Source of the DNA: Micrococcales bacterium
GTDB taxonomy: Bacteria; Actinomycetota; Actinomycetes; S36-B12
Direction of reading: 5' to 3'
Length of the DNA stretch: 24,595 nt
Assembly (NCBI GenBank): GCA_002694095.1
Contig: NZLD01000058.1
Span: 19,035-43,629 of the forward strand
Shown here: positions 7,190 through 14,923 of the stretch, in pieces
Position numbering within the stretch: the stretch's first letter is position 1
How the letters are laid out: each line of letters begins with the position of its first letter
The notes under the pieces: model-generated
The model's database searches: none
Told to the model about the DNA's origin: nothing
Seen by the model: only the letters and a program-made list of their open reading frames with translations
Program-made: the position numbers and the translations under genes

Positions 7190-8938
7190 ATGGACGAGGG
7201 CAATTGCGGGATCGACCTGGAGCGGACACGCCAGTCCATTCCACCACCTCGTGACGATCTCCCGTCCCGGCCGATTCTGGACCGGATCCGCGAATCCGTG
7301 ATCGGTGACGATCACGTGATGCACGGTCCCTTCGGTCCCCGCCGTGTCACCTACGCCGACTACACCGCCTCCGGACGCGCTCTCGGATTCATCGAAGAAT
7401 TCATTCGTGACGAGGTGCTCCCTCGATACGCAAACACACACACCGAATCCAGTGGAACCGGACTTCAAACCACGCGCCTTCGGGAGGATGCTCGAGCGCG
7501 CATCAAGAAGGCCGTTAACGCCGGCGACGAGACCTGTCTGATCTTCTGCGGCTCCGGGTCTACCGCAGCTGTCAACAAAATCATCGGCCTGCTCGGACTT
7601 CGGATACCAGCCGACCTCAACAACAAGTACCACCTCAGCGATCACGTGCCCGCATCGGAACGACCCGTGATCTTCATCGGCCCCTACGAACACCACAGCA
7701 ACGAGCTCCCCTGGAGGGAATCCATCGCCGATGTGGTCCCGATCCCAGAGGACGCCGACGGGCACCTGGATCTGAACATCCTTCGCCAACGGCTCGAGGA
7801 ATTTAGCGACCGCCCGCTGCTGATCGGCTCCTTCAGCGCCGCCAGCAACGTGACCGGCATCGTCACCGACACGCACGCGATCAGCACACTCCTGCACGAG
7901 CATTCGGCTCTCGCATTCTGGGACTACGCCGCATGCGGTCCCTATGTCGATATCGACATGAATCCGCGCTGCGTCGAGCACCCACTGTCCTACAAGGACG
8001 CCGTCTTTCTCTCCCCACACAAATTCGTCGGTGGGCCAGGGACGCCCGGTGTCCTGCTCGTCAGACGGGAGCTCGTGACCAACACCGTTCCCGACAGCGT
8101 CGGTGGCGGCACTGTTGCCTACGTCAACCCCACCGAGCACCTCTACCTGACTGACCCTGAGCACCGGGAAGAAGCGGGCACCCCCGCGATCGTCGAATCG
8201 ATCCGCGCTGGCTTGGTCTTCGACCTCAAGGACGCCGTGGGAGTGGATGTGATTCAGGCCCGCGAGGAAGACTTCGTGCGCCGCGCCATCGACAGCTGGA
8301 GCACAAGCCCGGCCATCGAGGTCCTCGGGAACACCGACGCCCAACGCTTATCCATCACCAGTTTCGTGGTCCGTCGGCCGAACGGTCGATACCTTCACCA
8401 CAACTTCATCGTCGCGGTCTTAAACGATCTGTTCGGTATCCAATCGCGCGGCGGCTGCTCCTGCGCGGGTCCCTACGGTCACCGGCTGCTCGGGATCGAC
8501 GTGGACCGGTCCCACGAATTCGAGCGCGAGATCAGCCTCGGCTGCGAAGGCATCAAGCCGGGATGGACGAGGATTAATTTCAACTACTTCATCTCCGAGC
8601 CGGTCTTCGATTACCTCGTCACCGCCGTGCATCTCACTGCGGAGTTCGGCCACCGATTGCTGCCCTACTACCGCTTCGATGCCTCATCCGGTTTGTGGCA
8701 ACACCAGGACGGACCGATCGAACCTCCGCTTCGATTGAAGCATCTGTCCTACGACGCGAACGGCCGACTGACCTACACCGTGCACAACGAGCGAGCACCC
8801 GAATCGGCTCTCGAGGGCTATCTGTCTTCCGCCTGCGCGCTGCTTCGCTCGCTAGCGGAGCCGGACCTCATCACTCATGTTCCCGGTGCTTCCGATGACT
8901 TCGAAACCTTGCGCTGGTTCGACATAGCGCGCGTCTAG
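7190..8938 (+). CDS. Aminotransferase class V / cysteine-desulfurase-like PLP enzyme
   Basis: This 582-aa fold-type I PLP enzyme has [10 protein letters not shown] (121-130) at the phosphate site, EHHSN (167-171) as in NifS/SufS proteins, FWDYAA with the PLP-ring aspartate D245, and [13 protein letters not shown] with the Schiff-base lysine K278. Near the C-terminal domain it carries [12 protein letters not shown] (419-430), whose cysteines C423 and C425 sit where group II desulfurases keep the persulfide-forming Cys. About 100 extra C-terminal residues beyond a typical SufS make it long. The exact reaction is not known. A desulfurase role is plausible, and a CysO-like sulfur carrier lies about 2.2 kb away on the other side of the rhodopsin gene. 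It is divergent from clpS and convergent with the GH18 gene. Confidence 0.9.
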   Translation: MDEGNCGIDLERTRQSIPPPRDDLPSRPILDRIRESVIGDDHVMHGPFGPRRVTYADYTASGRALGFIEEFIRDEVLPRYANTHTESSGTGLQTTRLREDARARIKKAVNAGDETCLIFCGSGSTAAVNKIIGLLGLRIPADLNNKYHLSDHVPASERPVIFIGPYEHHSNELPWRESIADVVPIPEDADGHLDLNILRQRLEEFSDRPLLIGSFSAASNVTGIVTDTHAISTLLHEHSALAFWDYAACGPYVDIDMNPRCVEHPLSYKDAVFLSPHKFVGGPGTPGVLLVRRELVTNTVPDSVGGGTVAYVNPTEHLYLTDPEHREEAGTPAIVESIRAGLVFDLKDAVGVDVIQAREEDFVRRAIDSWSTSPAIEVLGNTDAQRLSITSFVVRRPNGRYLHHNFIVAVLNDLFGIQSRGGCSCAGPYGHRLLGIDVDRSHEFEREISLGCEGIKPGWTRINFNYFISEPVFDYLVTAVHLTAEFGHRLLPYYRFDASSGLWQHQDGPIEPPLRLKHLSYDANGRLTYTVHNERAPESALEGYLSSACALLRSLAEPDLITHVPGASDDFETLRWFDIARV

Positions 8939-8965
8939 TCCCGCGTCGTACAGCCTACTGATCGC

Positions 8966-10822
8966 TCATCTCTTCTTAACCCGGATGACGAATTCCTGCG
9001 AGACCCCGGGGGCTAGCCCGCCCTTGGCTCGCGACACCACCCGGTAAGTCCACCGCTTCTTCGCCTTCTGGGCCTTCGCCTTGATCGTCACCCGACCCTT
9101 GGCATTCGTGCGCGCACCCTTGACCTTTCGCCAGGTTCCCTTCTTCAGAACTTGCAGGATCACCTTCTGCTTCGCTTGGGCTGGTCGCACAATCACCCGG
9201 ACCCGAATCGGGGCACCCGACGAAACCTTTTTCGTCTTGGCTTTGGCGCTGACCGTTGCACCCACGGCGACCTCGGCGGCAGGACTCTGCGATGCGGCTA
9301 TACCCGCGGTCTCCGGCACGGTCAGCCGGACCCGTCCTGAGGAGGGCAGCAGGACCTGGAACGCCACGGCACCATCCGGTCCGCTCGCCGCTACCTGCAG
9401 GGCTTGCCACTCTTCGCTGCCGGTGGGCTGGAATTCCACCGTCACGGGCACAGCGGGTACCGGCGCACCGTTGAACGTCACCCCTCCGGCAATAGATGTC
9501 GGCTGGCCGAATACCGCCGCCGGCGTGACAGCGATAGCGACAACCGCTTCAGCCGGGGCAAGGGACTGCGCATAGCCCCTGATGCCCGGCCACTGTGCGG
9601 GGTTCTCACCACCAATGGTCCACAGGGCGGCAGCATTCAATCCGTACTGACCCACCAGTTGTGTGCGCGCGAGCACACCGTCAGGCCCGACGAAATTGAC
9701 CTGACGCTTGGCCTGGCATGTCTGCGGCGTTCCCGACGAGTCGGTCCAGTCCACATTCTTGGTGTAACGGAAGGAACTCTCTTGACGCACCGGATCCCAT
9801 CGGACATCCGCTTCGGTCAGGCCGTAGCGCTCAAGTAGCGCAGGAATCTTGGCGGCCGTGACCGCGGCCATGGACGTTGCCGATCGGTACGCGCGCCTTT
9901 CTGACGCCGAACCATTCTTGCTCGGACACACGCCGGACAGCCGGTAGCTGCCGCCAGGCTTCGTTCTGGTCCTCGCCCGGCCATAGGTGGGCACTCCGAT
10001 TTGCAGCTTGGCGGGATCCATCACCGTGACAGCGTGCTCGACATTCGCGCGCACCCAATCAATCGGGGCGATCGGGCCGATCGACCTCACCGTGTAGTCA
10101 TACGCCATGATCCGAATTCGATCCACGTGCGGAGCGATCCCCGGAATGTTGTAGACCCAGTATCCGTACCGACCACCGCAACGATTTCGCGTGTCGCACG
10201 GTCCCGGCACCGTCACCGATAGCAATTTTCCCTGCGCGTGAAGCGCGGCACCCAATTCCGCAACGAACGTCGTCCAGTTTGGCAACGTGGCGTCCCACGT
10301 CTTGCTGCCGTCGACGAACGCGAAGTTTTCATAGTCAAGATCAAGCCCGTCGTAACCATTGTTGACCACCAGGGCCACAAGGTCTGCCACGTGCTGACCT
10401 CTAAGAGCTGGGTCGGCCAGCGTGGCGGCCATGCGTCCCTTGCCCGAGGCATCGGCGATAGCGGGGATGACCACCATCCCCGCAGCCCGCAAGCGTTCCA
10501 TCGCCCATGCCACATTGGCACTGCCGTTCGTGAAGTTGGGATTGAGCGCCACTTGAACACCGCCGCCCGTACGGGCGATCGCTGAGTACCAGAACGGGGA
10601 TACGTCCTCGAAGAGATCGGCGTTGGCGACAGCACTGTCGATTCCCACGGGTCGACTCGGGGAGGTCATCCAGTACGGCATCCATCCGCTGATCACCCTG
10701 TCGGGAGTGTTCGCATACGCAGGAGACGCTGCACCGGCCTGCCCCACCAATAAGCCTGCGATCAGGGCGGTAAGGGTCAACACAATGGGGGGAAGACGGC
10801 GCATCCAAGCATTGTGCGTCAT
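8966..10822 (-). CDS. Secreted glycoside hydrolase family 18 protein with Ig-like and Lys-rich C-terminal domains
   Basis: This 618-aa protein has an N-terminal signal peptide (basic MRRL, hydrophobic 11-33, likely cleavage after an Ala-rich stretch near 32-38). The GH18 barrel spans about residues 41-425. It contains the catalytic DxxDxDxE motif DGLDLDYE (158-165, acid/base E165), the MAYDY motif and the late-barrel Trp in AALWTIGG. This form resembles YaaH/spore-germination-type GH18 enzymes acting on GlcNAc polymers such as peptidoglycan or chitin. Two beta-rich domains follow (about 430-515 and 525-618); the last is very rich in Lys and Arg and ends VKKR. The ATG has GAGGG 5 nt upstream. 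It lies 45 nt after an IclR regulator on the same strand. Confidence 0.92.
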   Translation of the reverse strand: MTHNAWMRRLPPIVLTLTALIAGLLVGQAGAASPAYANTPDRVISGWMPYWMTSPSRPVGIDSAVANADLFEDVSPFWYSAIARTGGGVQVALNPNFTNGSANVAWAMERLRAAGMVVIPAIADASGKGRMAATLADPALRGQHVADLVALVVNNGYDGLDLDYENFAFVDGSKTWDATLPNWTTFVAELGAALHAQGKLLSVTVPGPCDTRNRCGGRYGYWVYNIPGIAPHVDRIRIMAYDYTVRSIGPIAPIDWVRANVEHAVTVMDPAKLQIGVPTYGRARTRTKPGGSYRLSGVCPSKNGSASERRAYRSATSMAAVTAAKIPALLERYGLTEADVRWDPVRQESSFRYTKNVDWTDSSGTPQTCQAKRQVNFVGPDGVLARTQLVGQYGLNAAALWTIGGENPAQWPGIRGYAQSLAPAEAVVAIAVTPAAVFGQPTSIAGGVTFNGAPVPAVPVTVEFQPTGSEEWQALQVAASGPDGAVAFQVLLPSSGRVRLTVPETAGIAASQSPAAEVAVGATVSAKAKTKKVSSGAPIRVRVIVRPAQAKQKVILQVLKKGTWRKVKGARTNAKGRVTIKAKAQKAKKRWTYRVVSRAKGGLAPGVSQEFVIRVKKR

Positions 10823-10867
10823 AGCGACCCTCGGGCGTCGAACCCGGGTGGTGCGGGAGTGTCTGCC

Positions 10868-11515
10868 CTAGCGCAGGACCCGGCCGATGTCCCCCGCTGC
10901 CCGAGAGACCCGGGGGCCCACCTCAGATTCCTCCAGTTCGCGGAAGGACACCACCCCCACGCTTGCCTCAAGGCCGGGAACGCCCGTGACCGGAGAGGCG
11001 AGTCCAAACACCCCCGGTGCTCCGTCCTCGCTCGCCACAACCCACGGAGGGTCCAACGGCCTCGTTCCGGCTGTCCTGGCAGCCAAGATGGCCCGGCCGG
11101 CGGCGGCAGCCTCCAGCGGACTGCGGCTACCGACGCGATATGTCACGTGCATATCCGATCGAGTGGGCTCGGCAACGAGAGCGGCGACAGACTCCCCTCC
11201 ATCAACGAGGCAGAGATACGCGGTACATCCGACGGCGTCCGAAAGCATCCGAAGCGCAGGGAACGCCGCGTCTCGAACAACGGGCTGCAATTGGCGACCC
11301 ATGGCGAGAACGCCCAGCCCCAGCCGACAGCGCCCATCGGATCCTCGCCGGATCAGCGCGTGCTGTTCCAGCGTGACGACCAGTCGATACACCACCGTGC
11401 GCCCGATTCCCATCCGCCCAGCGATCTCGGTAATGGTCAAACCCTCGGCGGAATCCGCTACCTCCTCGAGGACCCGCAGCCCTCGATCGAGCGTTTGCGA
11501 CGTCTCGGCAGCCAT
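10868..11515 (-). CDS. IclR family transcriptional regulator
   Basis: The protein is 215 aa from ATG 11513-11515. The N-terminal winged helix-turn-helix (about 5-67) reads SQTLDRGLRVLEEVAD...LTITEIAGRMGIGRTVVYRLVVTLEQHALI, followed by the IclR effector-binding domain with AYLCLVDGGESVAALV, GSRSPLEAAAAGRAILA and FGLASPV. An upstream extension to 11563 overlaps a terminator hairpin and is unlikely to be translated. It probably forms a transcription unit with the GH18 gene 45 nt downstream, which makes that gene a candidate target. The ligand is unknown. Confidence 0.92.
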   Translation of the reverse strand: MAAETSQTLDRGLRVLEEVADSAEGLTITEIAGRMGIGRTVVYRLVVTLEQHALIRRGSDGRCRLGLGVLAMGRQLQPVVRDAAFPALRMLSDAVGCTAYLCLVDGGESVAALVAEPTRSDMHVTYRVGSRSPLEAAAAGRAILAARTAGTRPLDPPWVVASEDGAPGVFGLASPVTGVPGLEASVGVVSFRELEESEVGPRVSRAAGDIGRVLR

Positions 11516-11548
11516 GAGGTCAGCCAACCATGCATGCCAGCAACAAGC

Positions 11549-11575
11549 GAGGGGCGGGCACATGGCCCGCCCCTC
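11549..11575 (-). terminator. Terminator hairpin downstream of the DUF308 gene
   Basis: GAGGGGCGGGC (11549-11559) pairs perfectly with GCCCGCCCCTC (11565-11575) around a 5-nt loop. On the minus strand it lies 34 nt after the stop of the DUF308 gene and is followed by a weakly T-rich CTTGTTG. It ends just before the iclR start. Confidence 0.75.
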
Positions 11576-11609
11576 GTCGACTCTGTTGTGTCAGCTGGTG
11601 ATGACCAAC

Positions 11610-12185
11610 TCAGACCTTCGCTACGGACTTCACTCGGAAGGCCGCGACGATCTCGAAGATGCCGATAATGATCAGCCAGATGCCAGCGATCCAGACCACG
11701 ACGCCGTAGGACGCCACCGGGTTCACGAGCACGATCACGCTGCCGATGAGCAAGATGACACCGAAGAAGATGTTCCAGCCGCGTCCGTCCTTGTGCGAGA
11801 AGCCCTCGAGAAGAGCGGCGAGTCCTTGGAAGAGGAAAGCGACGCCGATGAAGATTCCCAGCAGCCACTCGCCACCCAAACCGGAGTCGGCGCGGGTCGC
11901 AAGCAAGCCAAGGAAGATCGACAGCGCACCAGTAATGAAGTAGAGGGTGCGCATTCCGCCGGTCAGCCCAGGAGCGAAGCCGCGAACGACGCTGAAGATG
12001 CCGGACACGATGAGCCAGATGATGAAGATGACCGCCAGGAGCTTGCCAGCCGACGCCGTGTTCACGACCGCCCAGATTCCCAGGATCAAGGTGACGGCTC
12101 CCAAAGCGAGCAGGATCCACCAGTTTTTGCCGATCGACCCCATCAGGTCGTCGTCTTCTACTATCACTACGTCCGAGTTCGACAT
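11610..12185 (-). CDS. HdeD/DUF308 family membrane protein
   Basis: The protein is 191 aa with six hydrophobic helices in three similar pairs, typical of HdeD-like DUF308 proteins. It begins with a short acidic tail (VVIVEDDDLMGSIG) and then NWWILLALGAVTLILGIWAVV. GGGAGG lies 6 nt before the ATG at 12183-12185, so the longer frame beginning at 12272 is not the start. In E. coli HdeD is linked to acid resistance; the role in actinobacteria is unknown. It is monocistronic, with a TAGCAT element further upstream and a terminator hairpin downstream. Confidence 0.88.
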   Translation of the reverse strand: MSNSDVVIVEDDDLMGSIGKNWWILLALGAVTLILGIWAVVNTASAGKLLAVIFIIWLIVSGIFSVVRGFAPGLTGGMRTLYFITGALSIFLGLLATRADSGLGGEWLLGIFIGVAFLFQGLAALLEGFSHKDGRGWNIFFGVILLIGSVIVLVNPVASYGVVVWIAGIWLIIIGIFEIVAAFRVKSVAKV

Positions 12186-12311
12186 GCGCATCCTCCCGAT
12201 GCCGGCGACGGGGTGTCTCCCCAAATGCCGCCCCAATGCTAGGGGCGATAGCTCGAATTTTGGGGATGTCACCGCCCGATCGACCCCTATGTCCGGCGAT
12301 CAGAGTCTTGT

Positions 12312-13196
12312 TTAGTCGTCGATGCGCCACATTTCCGGGTTCAGCCAGGTTTCGACGATGGTCTCCAACTCGCCGGATTCGGACAATTCCGCAAGGGCGC
12401 GGTCAACGCAGGCCGCAAGTGGATTTCCTTGGACCATGGCGAAGGACAGCGCGATATCCGGGGGATCGACACCGGCAACATTGGAGACGTCGATGTTCGC
12501 GATGCTTTCCAGCCATTGCCGTGTGGGCTCGTCGATGAGCTGCGCATCGGTGACGATTCGTGCCTCCTGCATCTCTGATCCGGCGCGTGCCCACATCGCC
12601 AGTCCCCCACCTTCGGGGATCCATCCCTTGCCCAGGAGCCATGGCCGCCCCGTTCCTTGGACTGGTGCGGCGAAGCGCAAACTTGAGGGCTGCGTCTGTT
12701 GGCTGACTCCAAGGAGCACCCGGCGGGCTTCGTCATCGGGGACATCTAGCACCGTGGTCGTCTCCAAGTACGGGGTCGAGTACGCGATGGCCGGATACTC
12801 ATCGGGGCGAGCGACGTATCCGTCGACCGCTAAATCGAAGTCGAGAAAGCTTCCGGTGAGAACGTCCTCAGCCGATGCGAACTCCCACGTCACTTCCTGC
12901 GATCGAAAACCCAGCTGTTCAGCGACGGCGTAGGCGACTTCTGATTCGAGCCCTAGCCGGTCTGCGGGCTCATCGGAAAGAAAGTACGGCGGGGCCGGCG
13001 CCGCCGACGTGGTGAACGTCAGGGCCCCCGGCTTGACGGTCGTCAAGTTCGGCTTGGAACACGGATCCAGGAGAACAAGCTCTGATTGATCATCGTCGGG
13101 CGGGGGTGCGACGCCCGCGGCGCCGCCGGAGGCGTCGTCGGCCGCGCATGCGCTCAACAAGACGCATCCCAGAGCAAGAACTAGAGGACCACGCAC
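12312..13196 (-). CDS. Extracellular solute-binding lipoprotein, family 3 (amino-acid type)
   Basis: This 294-aa protein has a lipoprotein signal peptide with lipobox LSAC (Cys17), a Gly/Pro/Asp-rich linker to about residue 45, then a family-3 periplasmic-binding fold. Recognisable pieces are the APPYF ligand-site start, GLESEVAYAVAEQLG, FDLAVDGYVARPDEYPAIAYSTPYLET and a C-terminal LSESGELETIVETWL. The start is a GTG with GGAG 8 nt upstream, 3 nt after the DUF3039 stop. No ABC permease or ATPase is nearby, so it is an orphan: it may use transporters encoded elsewhere or act as a sensor. Confidence 0.88.
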   Translation of the reverse strand: MRGPLVLALGCVLLSACAADDASGGAAGVAPPPDDDQSELVLLDPCSKPNLTTVKPGALTFTTSAAPAPPYFLSDEPADRLGLESEVAYAVAEQLGFRSQEVTWEFASAEDVLTGSFLDFDLAVDGYVARPDEYPAIAYSTPYLETTTVLDVPDDEARRVLLGVSQQTQPSSLRFAAPVQGTGRPWLLGKGWIPEGGGLAMWARAGSEMQEARIVTDAQLIDEPTRQWLESIANIDVSNVAGVDPPDIALSFAMVQGNPLAACVDRALAELSESGELETIVETWLNPEMWRIDD

Positions 13197-13199
13197 CTG

Positions 13200-13466
13200 T
13201 CAGTCTCCGCCCCGCGGCAGCGAGGCATGGATCTCTTGGCATTCAGGGCAGATGGGGAACTTCGACGGATCACGCCCAGGCGTCCACTTCTTGCCGCACA
13301 GCGCCGTGACAGGTTTACCGGTGACAGCACTCTCGACGATTTTGTCCTTCTCGACGTAGTGGGCGAACCGTTCGTGATCGCCGTCGTCAACCGAGGAGGT
13401 GCGCTCTTCCAGGAGCGTGTCGCCACCCGGCGAGGCAAGCGGCTCAAGGGGCCCGGAATCGGTCAC
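13200..13466 (-). CDS. DUF3039 family protein (small Cys-containing)
   Basis: This 88-aa actinobacterial protein contains FAHYVEKDKIVESAVTGKPVTALCGKKWTPGRDPSKFPICPECQEI, the DUF3039 signature. The cysteines in LCGKKW and CPEC could form a zinc site. Its function is unknown. The GTG start has TACACT 6 nt upstream, a leaderless arrangement. The solute-binding lipoprotein follows after 3 nt, so the two are co-transcribed. Confidence 0.88.
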   Translation of the reverse strand: MTDSGPLEPLASPGGDTLLEERTSSVDDGDHERFAHYVEKDKIVESAVTGKPVTALCGKKWTPGRDPSKFPICPECQEIHASLPRGGD

Positions 13467-13472
13467 TCCTTG

Positions 13473-13478
13473 AGTGTA
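13473..13478 (-). promoter_or_regulatory. Candidate leaderless -10 of the DUF3039-lipoprotein operon
   Basis: TACACT on the minus strand lies exactly 6 nt before the GTG start at 13466. The only purine-rich run (AAGGA) abuts the start codon and is too close to act as a ribosome-binding site. Confidence 0.6.
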
Positions 13479-13580
13479 CGTGCTCGATCCCGTGCCCAGA
13501 CTTCGAACTCACCCCAGATGTTCACCCTAGATATTCACCCCCTAGCCGCCATGCGGCCCACCCACGACCAAGATCTCCCC

Positions 13581-14444
13581 ATGAGCACCTTCATCGATCC
13601 TGTCCCGCAGGATGTCGCTGACCCGACCACGGATTACCCGGCGAACGCTTTTGCATTCCGCTACATGCTTCCCGCTCTCCTTAAGGAACCTGGGCGGCGT
13701 CTTCTCGAAGTCGGCGTCGGCCAGGGGGCCGCGCTGTCGGTGTTCACCGACTCTGGTTTCGAGGTATCGGGATTCGATATCGACCATGCATGTGTTCTTC
13801 AGACACAGAACCAGGCGCTAGCCCTCGGTCTCGATGCCGAGAGATTCACTCACGGCGATCTGCGGGAGCCCGCGTCTTATCGCTCAATCTGCACACAGGG
13901 ACGATTCGACGGAATCGTCGCCATGGGCGTCCTTCCGCACATCGCAGACAAGGGATCGAGCCTTCAGAATCTCCTCGACCTCACCGAACCGGGTGGTCAG
14001 GTGTTCATCGAATTCAGGAACCTGCTCTTCGCCATGTCCACCTTCAATCGCTTCACCCACAGTCTGTTCATGGATCAGCTGCTGCACGAGGTCTCTGGGC
14101 CCGTACGTGACGCGGTCAACCACGAACTCGCATCACGCCTTCGCATGGACGTTCCCGGTTCCATTGCGCGATCAGCCGACGCAGGCGATGACATCCTCGA
14201 AACTTTCGACAATCCCTTGACGGTTCCCGCGCTATTCGCCGACGCCGGTTTCGACGATATTCGGGTTCACTACTTCCACTATCACGCAGGCATGCCCTAC
14301 CTGCAGTCAGAAGATCCCGTTGCATTTCGACGTGCGGATGTGGCGCTGGAAGATGACTCCTCTGGGTGGCGCGGCATGTTCCTCGCATCTGCGTTCGTTA
14401 TTCACGCACGACGGCCCACCACGTCGTCTTCGGATGCTCGGTAA
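13581..14444 (+). CDS. Class I SAM-dependent methyltransferase, paralogue of the 1-671 gene
   Basis: The protein is 287 aa. Motif I is LLEVGVGQG (41-49), with the acidic residue in GFDID (64-68), GVLPHIADK (116-124), EPGG (136-139) and the block FRNLLFAMSTFNRFT (145-159). The last block and the PAN near the N-terminus match the methyltransferase at 1-671, so the two are paralogues. The substrate is unknown. An in-frame ATG at 13551 would give an N-terminus equal in length to the paralogue and is a reasonable alternative; neither start has a clear ribosome-binding site. The longer frame reaching back to 13227 is antisense to the DUF3039 gene. Confidence 0.9.
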   Translation: MSTFIDPVPQDVADPTTDYPANAFAFRYMLPALLKEPGRRLLEVGVGQGAALSVFTDSGFEVSGFDIDHACVLQTQNQALALGLDAERFTHGDLREPASYRSICTQGRFDGIVAMGVLPHIADKGSSLQNLLDLTEPGGQVFIEFRNLLFAMSTFNRFTHSLFMDQLLHEVSGPVRDAVNHELASRLRMDVPGSIARSADAGDDILETFDNPLTVPALFADAGFDDIRVHYFHYHAGMPYLQSEDPVAFRRADVALEDDSSGWRGMFLASAFVIHARRPTTSSSDAR

Positions 14445-14477
14445 CCTGCTACGACCCCGGTGACACCATCAGATTTG

Positions 14478-14493
14478 ATACCCCCTAGGGTAT
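14478..14493. promoter_or_regulatory. CsoR/CstR-type operator overlapping the thioredoxin promoter
   Basis: ATACCC-CCTA-GGGTAT is a perfect 6-4-6 inverted repeat ending 4 nt before the thioredoxin ATG. TAGGGT (14486-14491) inside it is 6 nt from the ATG and is the likely leaderless -10. The same ATACCC-N4-GGGTAT core occurs beside the CsoR-family gene at 21738-21757. Binding here would block transcription start. Confidence 0.65.
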
Positions 14494-14497
14494 ATAC

Positions 14498-14872
14498 ATG
14501 ACAACGCAGAGTCTGACAGAAGAAACCTTCGCCACCGTCGTGGGTGGCAACGACATCGTGCTCGTCGACTTCTGGGCATCCTGGTGCGGCCCATGCCGGA
14601 CGTTCGCCCCGGTGTTCGAGAAGGTCGCCGAAGCTAATCCCGACATGGTCTTCGCCAAAGTCGACACCGAGGCAGAGCAGGGACTTGCCGGCTACTTCCA
14701 GGTCAGTTCGATCCCCACTGTGATGGCGATCCGTGACGGCGTCGTCCTGTACTCCCAGGCGGGGGCACTCCCGCAACCGGCGCTGGAGAACCTGGTGCAA
14801 GCTGTGCGGGACGTAGACATGGACGAAGTCAAGAAGAAGCTCGCCGAGGACTCCGCCAGCGACCCTTCCTAG
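14498..14872 (+). CDS. Thioredoxin
   Basis: This 124-aa thioredoxin-fold protein has DFWASWCGPC (active-site C30 and C33), the cis-proline loop SSIPTVM, and an extra acidic C-terminal tail of about 20 residues beyond a classical thioredoxin. It should act as a cytoplasmic disulfide reductase, or handle persulfides. The upstream palindrome at 14478-14493 points to control by a CsoR-family repressor. argF begins 51 nt downstream with its own -10 element. Confidence 0.95.
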   Translation: MTTQSLTEETFATVVGGNDIVLVDFWASWCGPCRTFAPVFEKVAEANPDMVFAKVDTEAEQGLAGYFQVSSIPTVMAIRDGVVLYSQAGALPQPALENLVQAVRDVDMDEVKKKLAEDSASDPS

Positions 14873-14895
14873 GGCCGCGGCATAGCCGCCAAGGT

Positions 14896-14916
14896 GCGGC
14901 GCAGCGCCGCTAGGGT
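14896..14916 (+). promoter_or_regulatory. argF promoter region: short hairpin and candidate leaderless -10
   Basis: GCGGCG-CAG-CGCCGC (14896-14910) forms a 6-bp stem immediately before TAGGGT (14911-14916). TAGGGT is 7 nt before the argF GTG and fits a leaderless -10. The hairpin could end thioredoxin transcription or be an operator. Confidence 0.45.
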
Positions 14917-14923
14917 TCGGTGG

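Noticed and set aside
6835..7239. Longer ClpS starting at 7239 or 7191
   Set aside because: The extension has no ClpS similarity and overlaps the promoter of the divergent gene; GTG 7131 has GAGG at 5 nt and matches the usual N-terminal length.
7139..8344. Minus-strand open frame of 401 codons opposite the PLP enzyme
   Set aside because: It is antisense to a gene with clear PLP motifs, has no recognisable motifs of its own and also overlaps clpS.
10887..12242. Plus-strand open frame of 451 codons across iclR and the DUF308 gene
   Set aside because: It spans two well-supported minus-strand genes and a terminator; its composition (Ser/Thr/Pro, then Asp/Glu/Gln) is that of an antisense frame.
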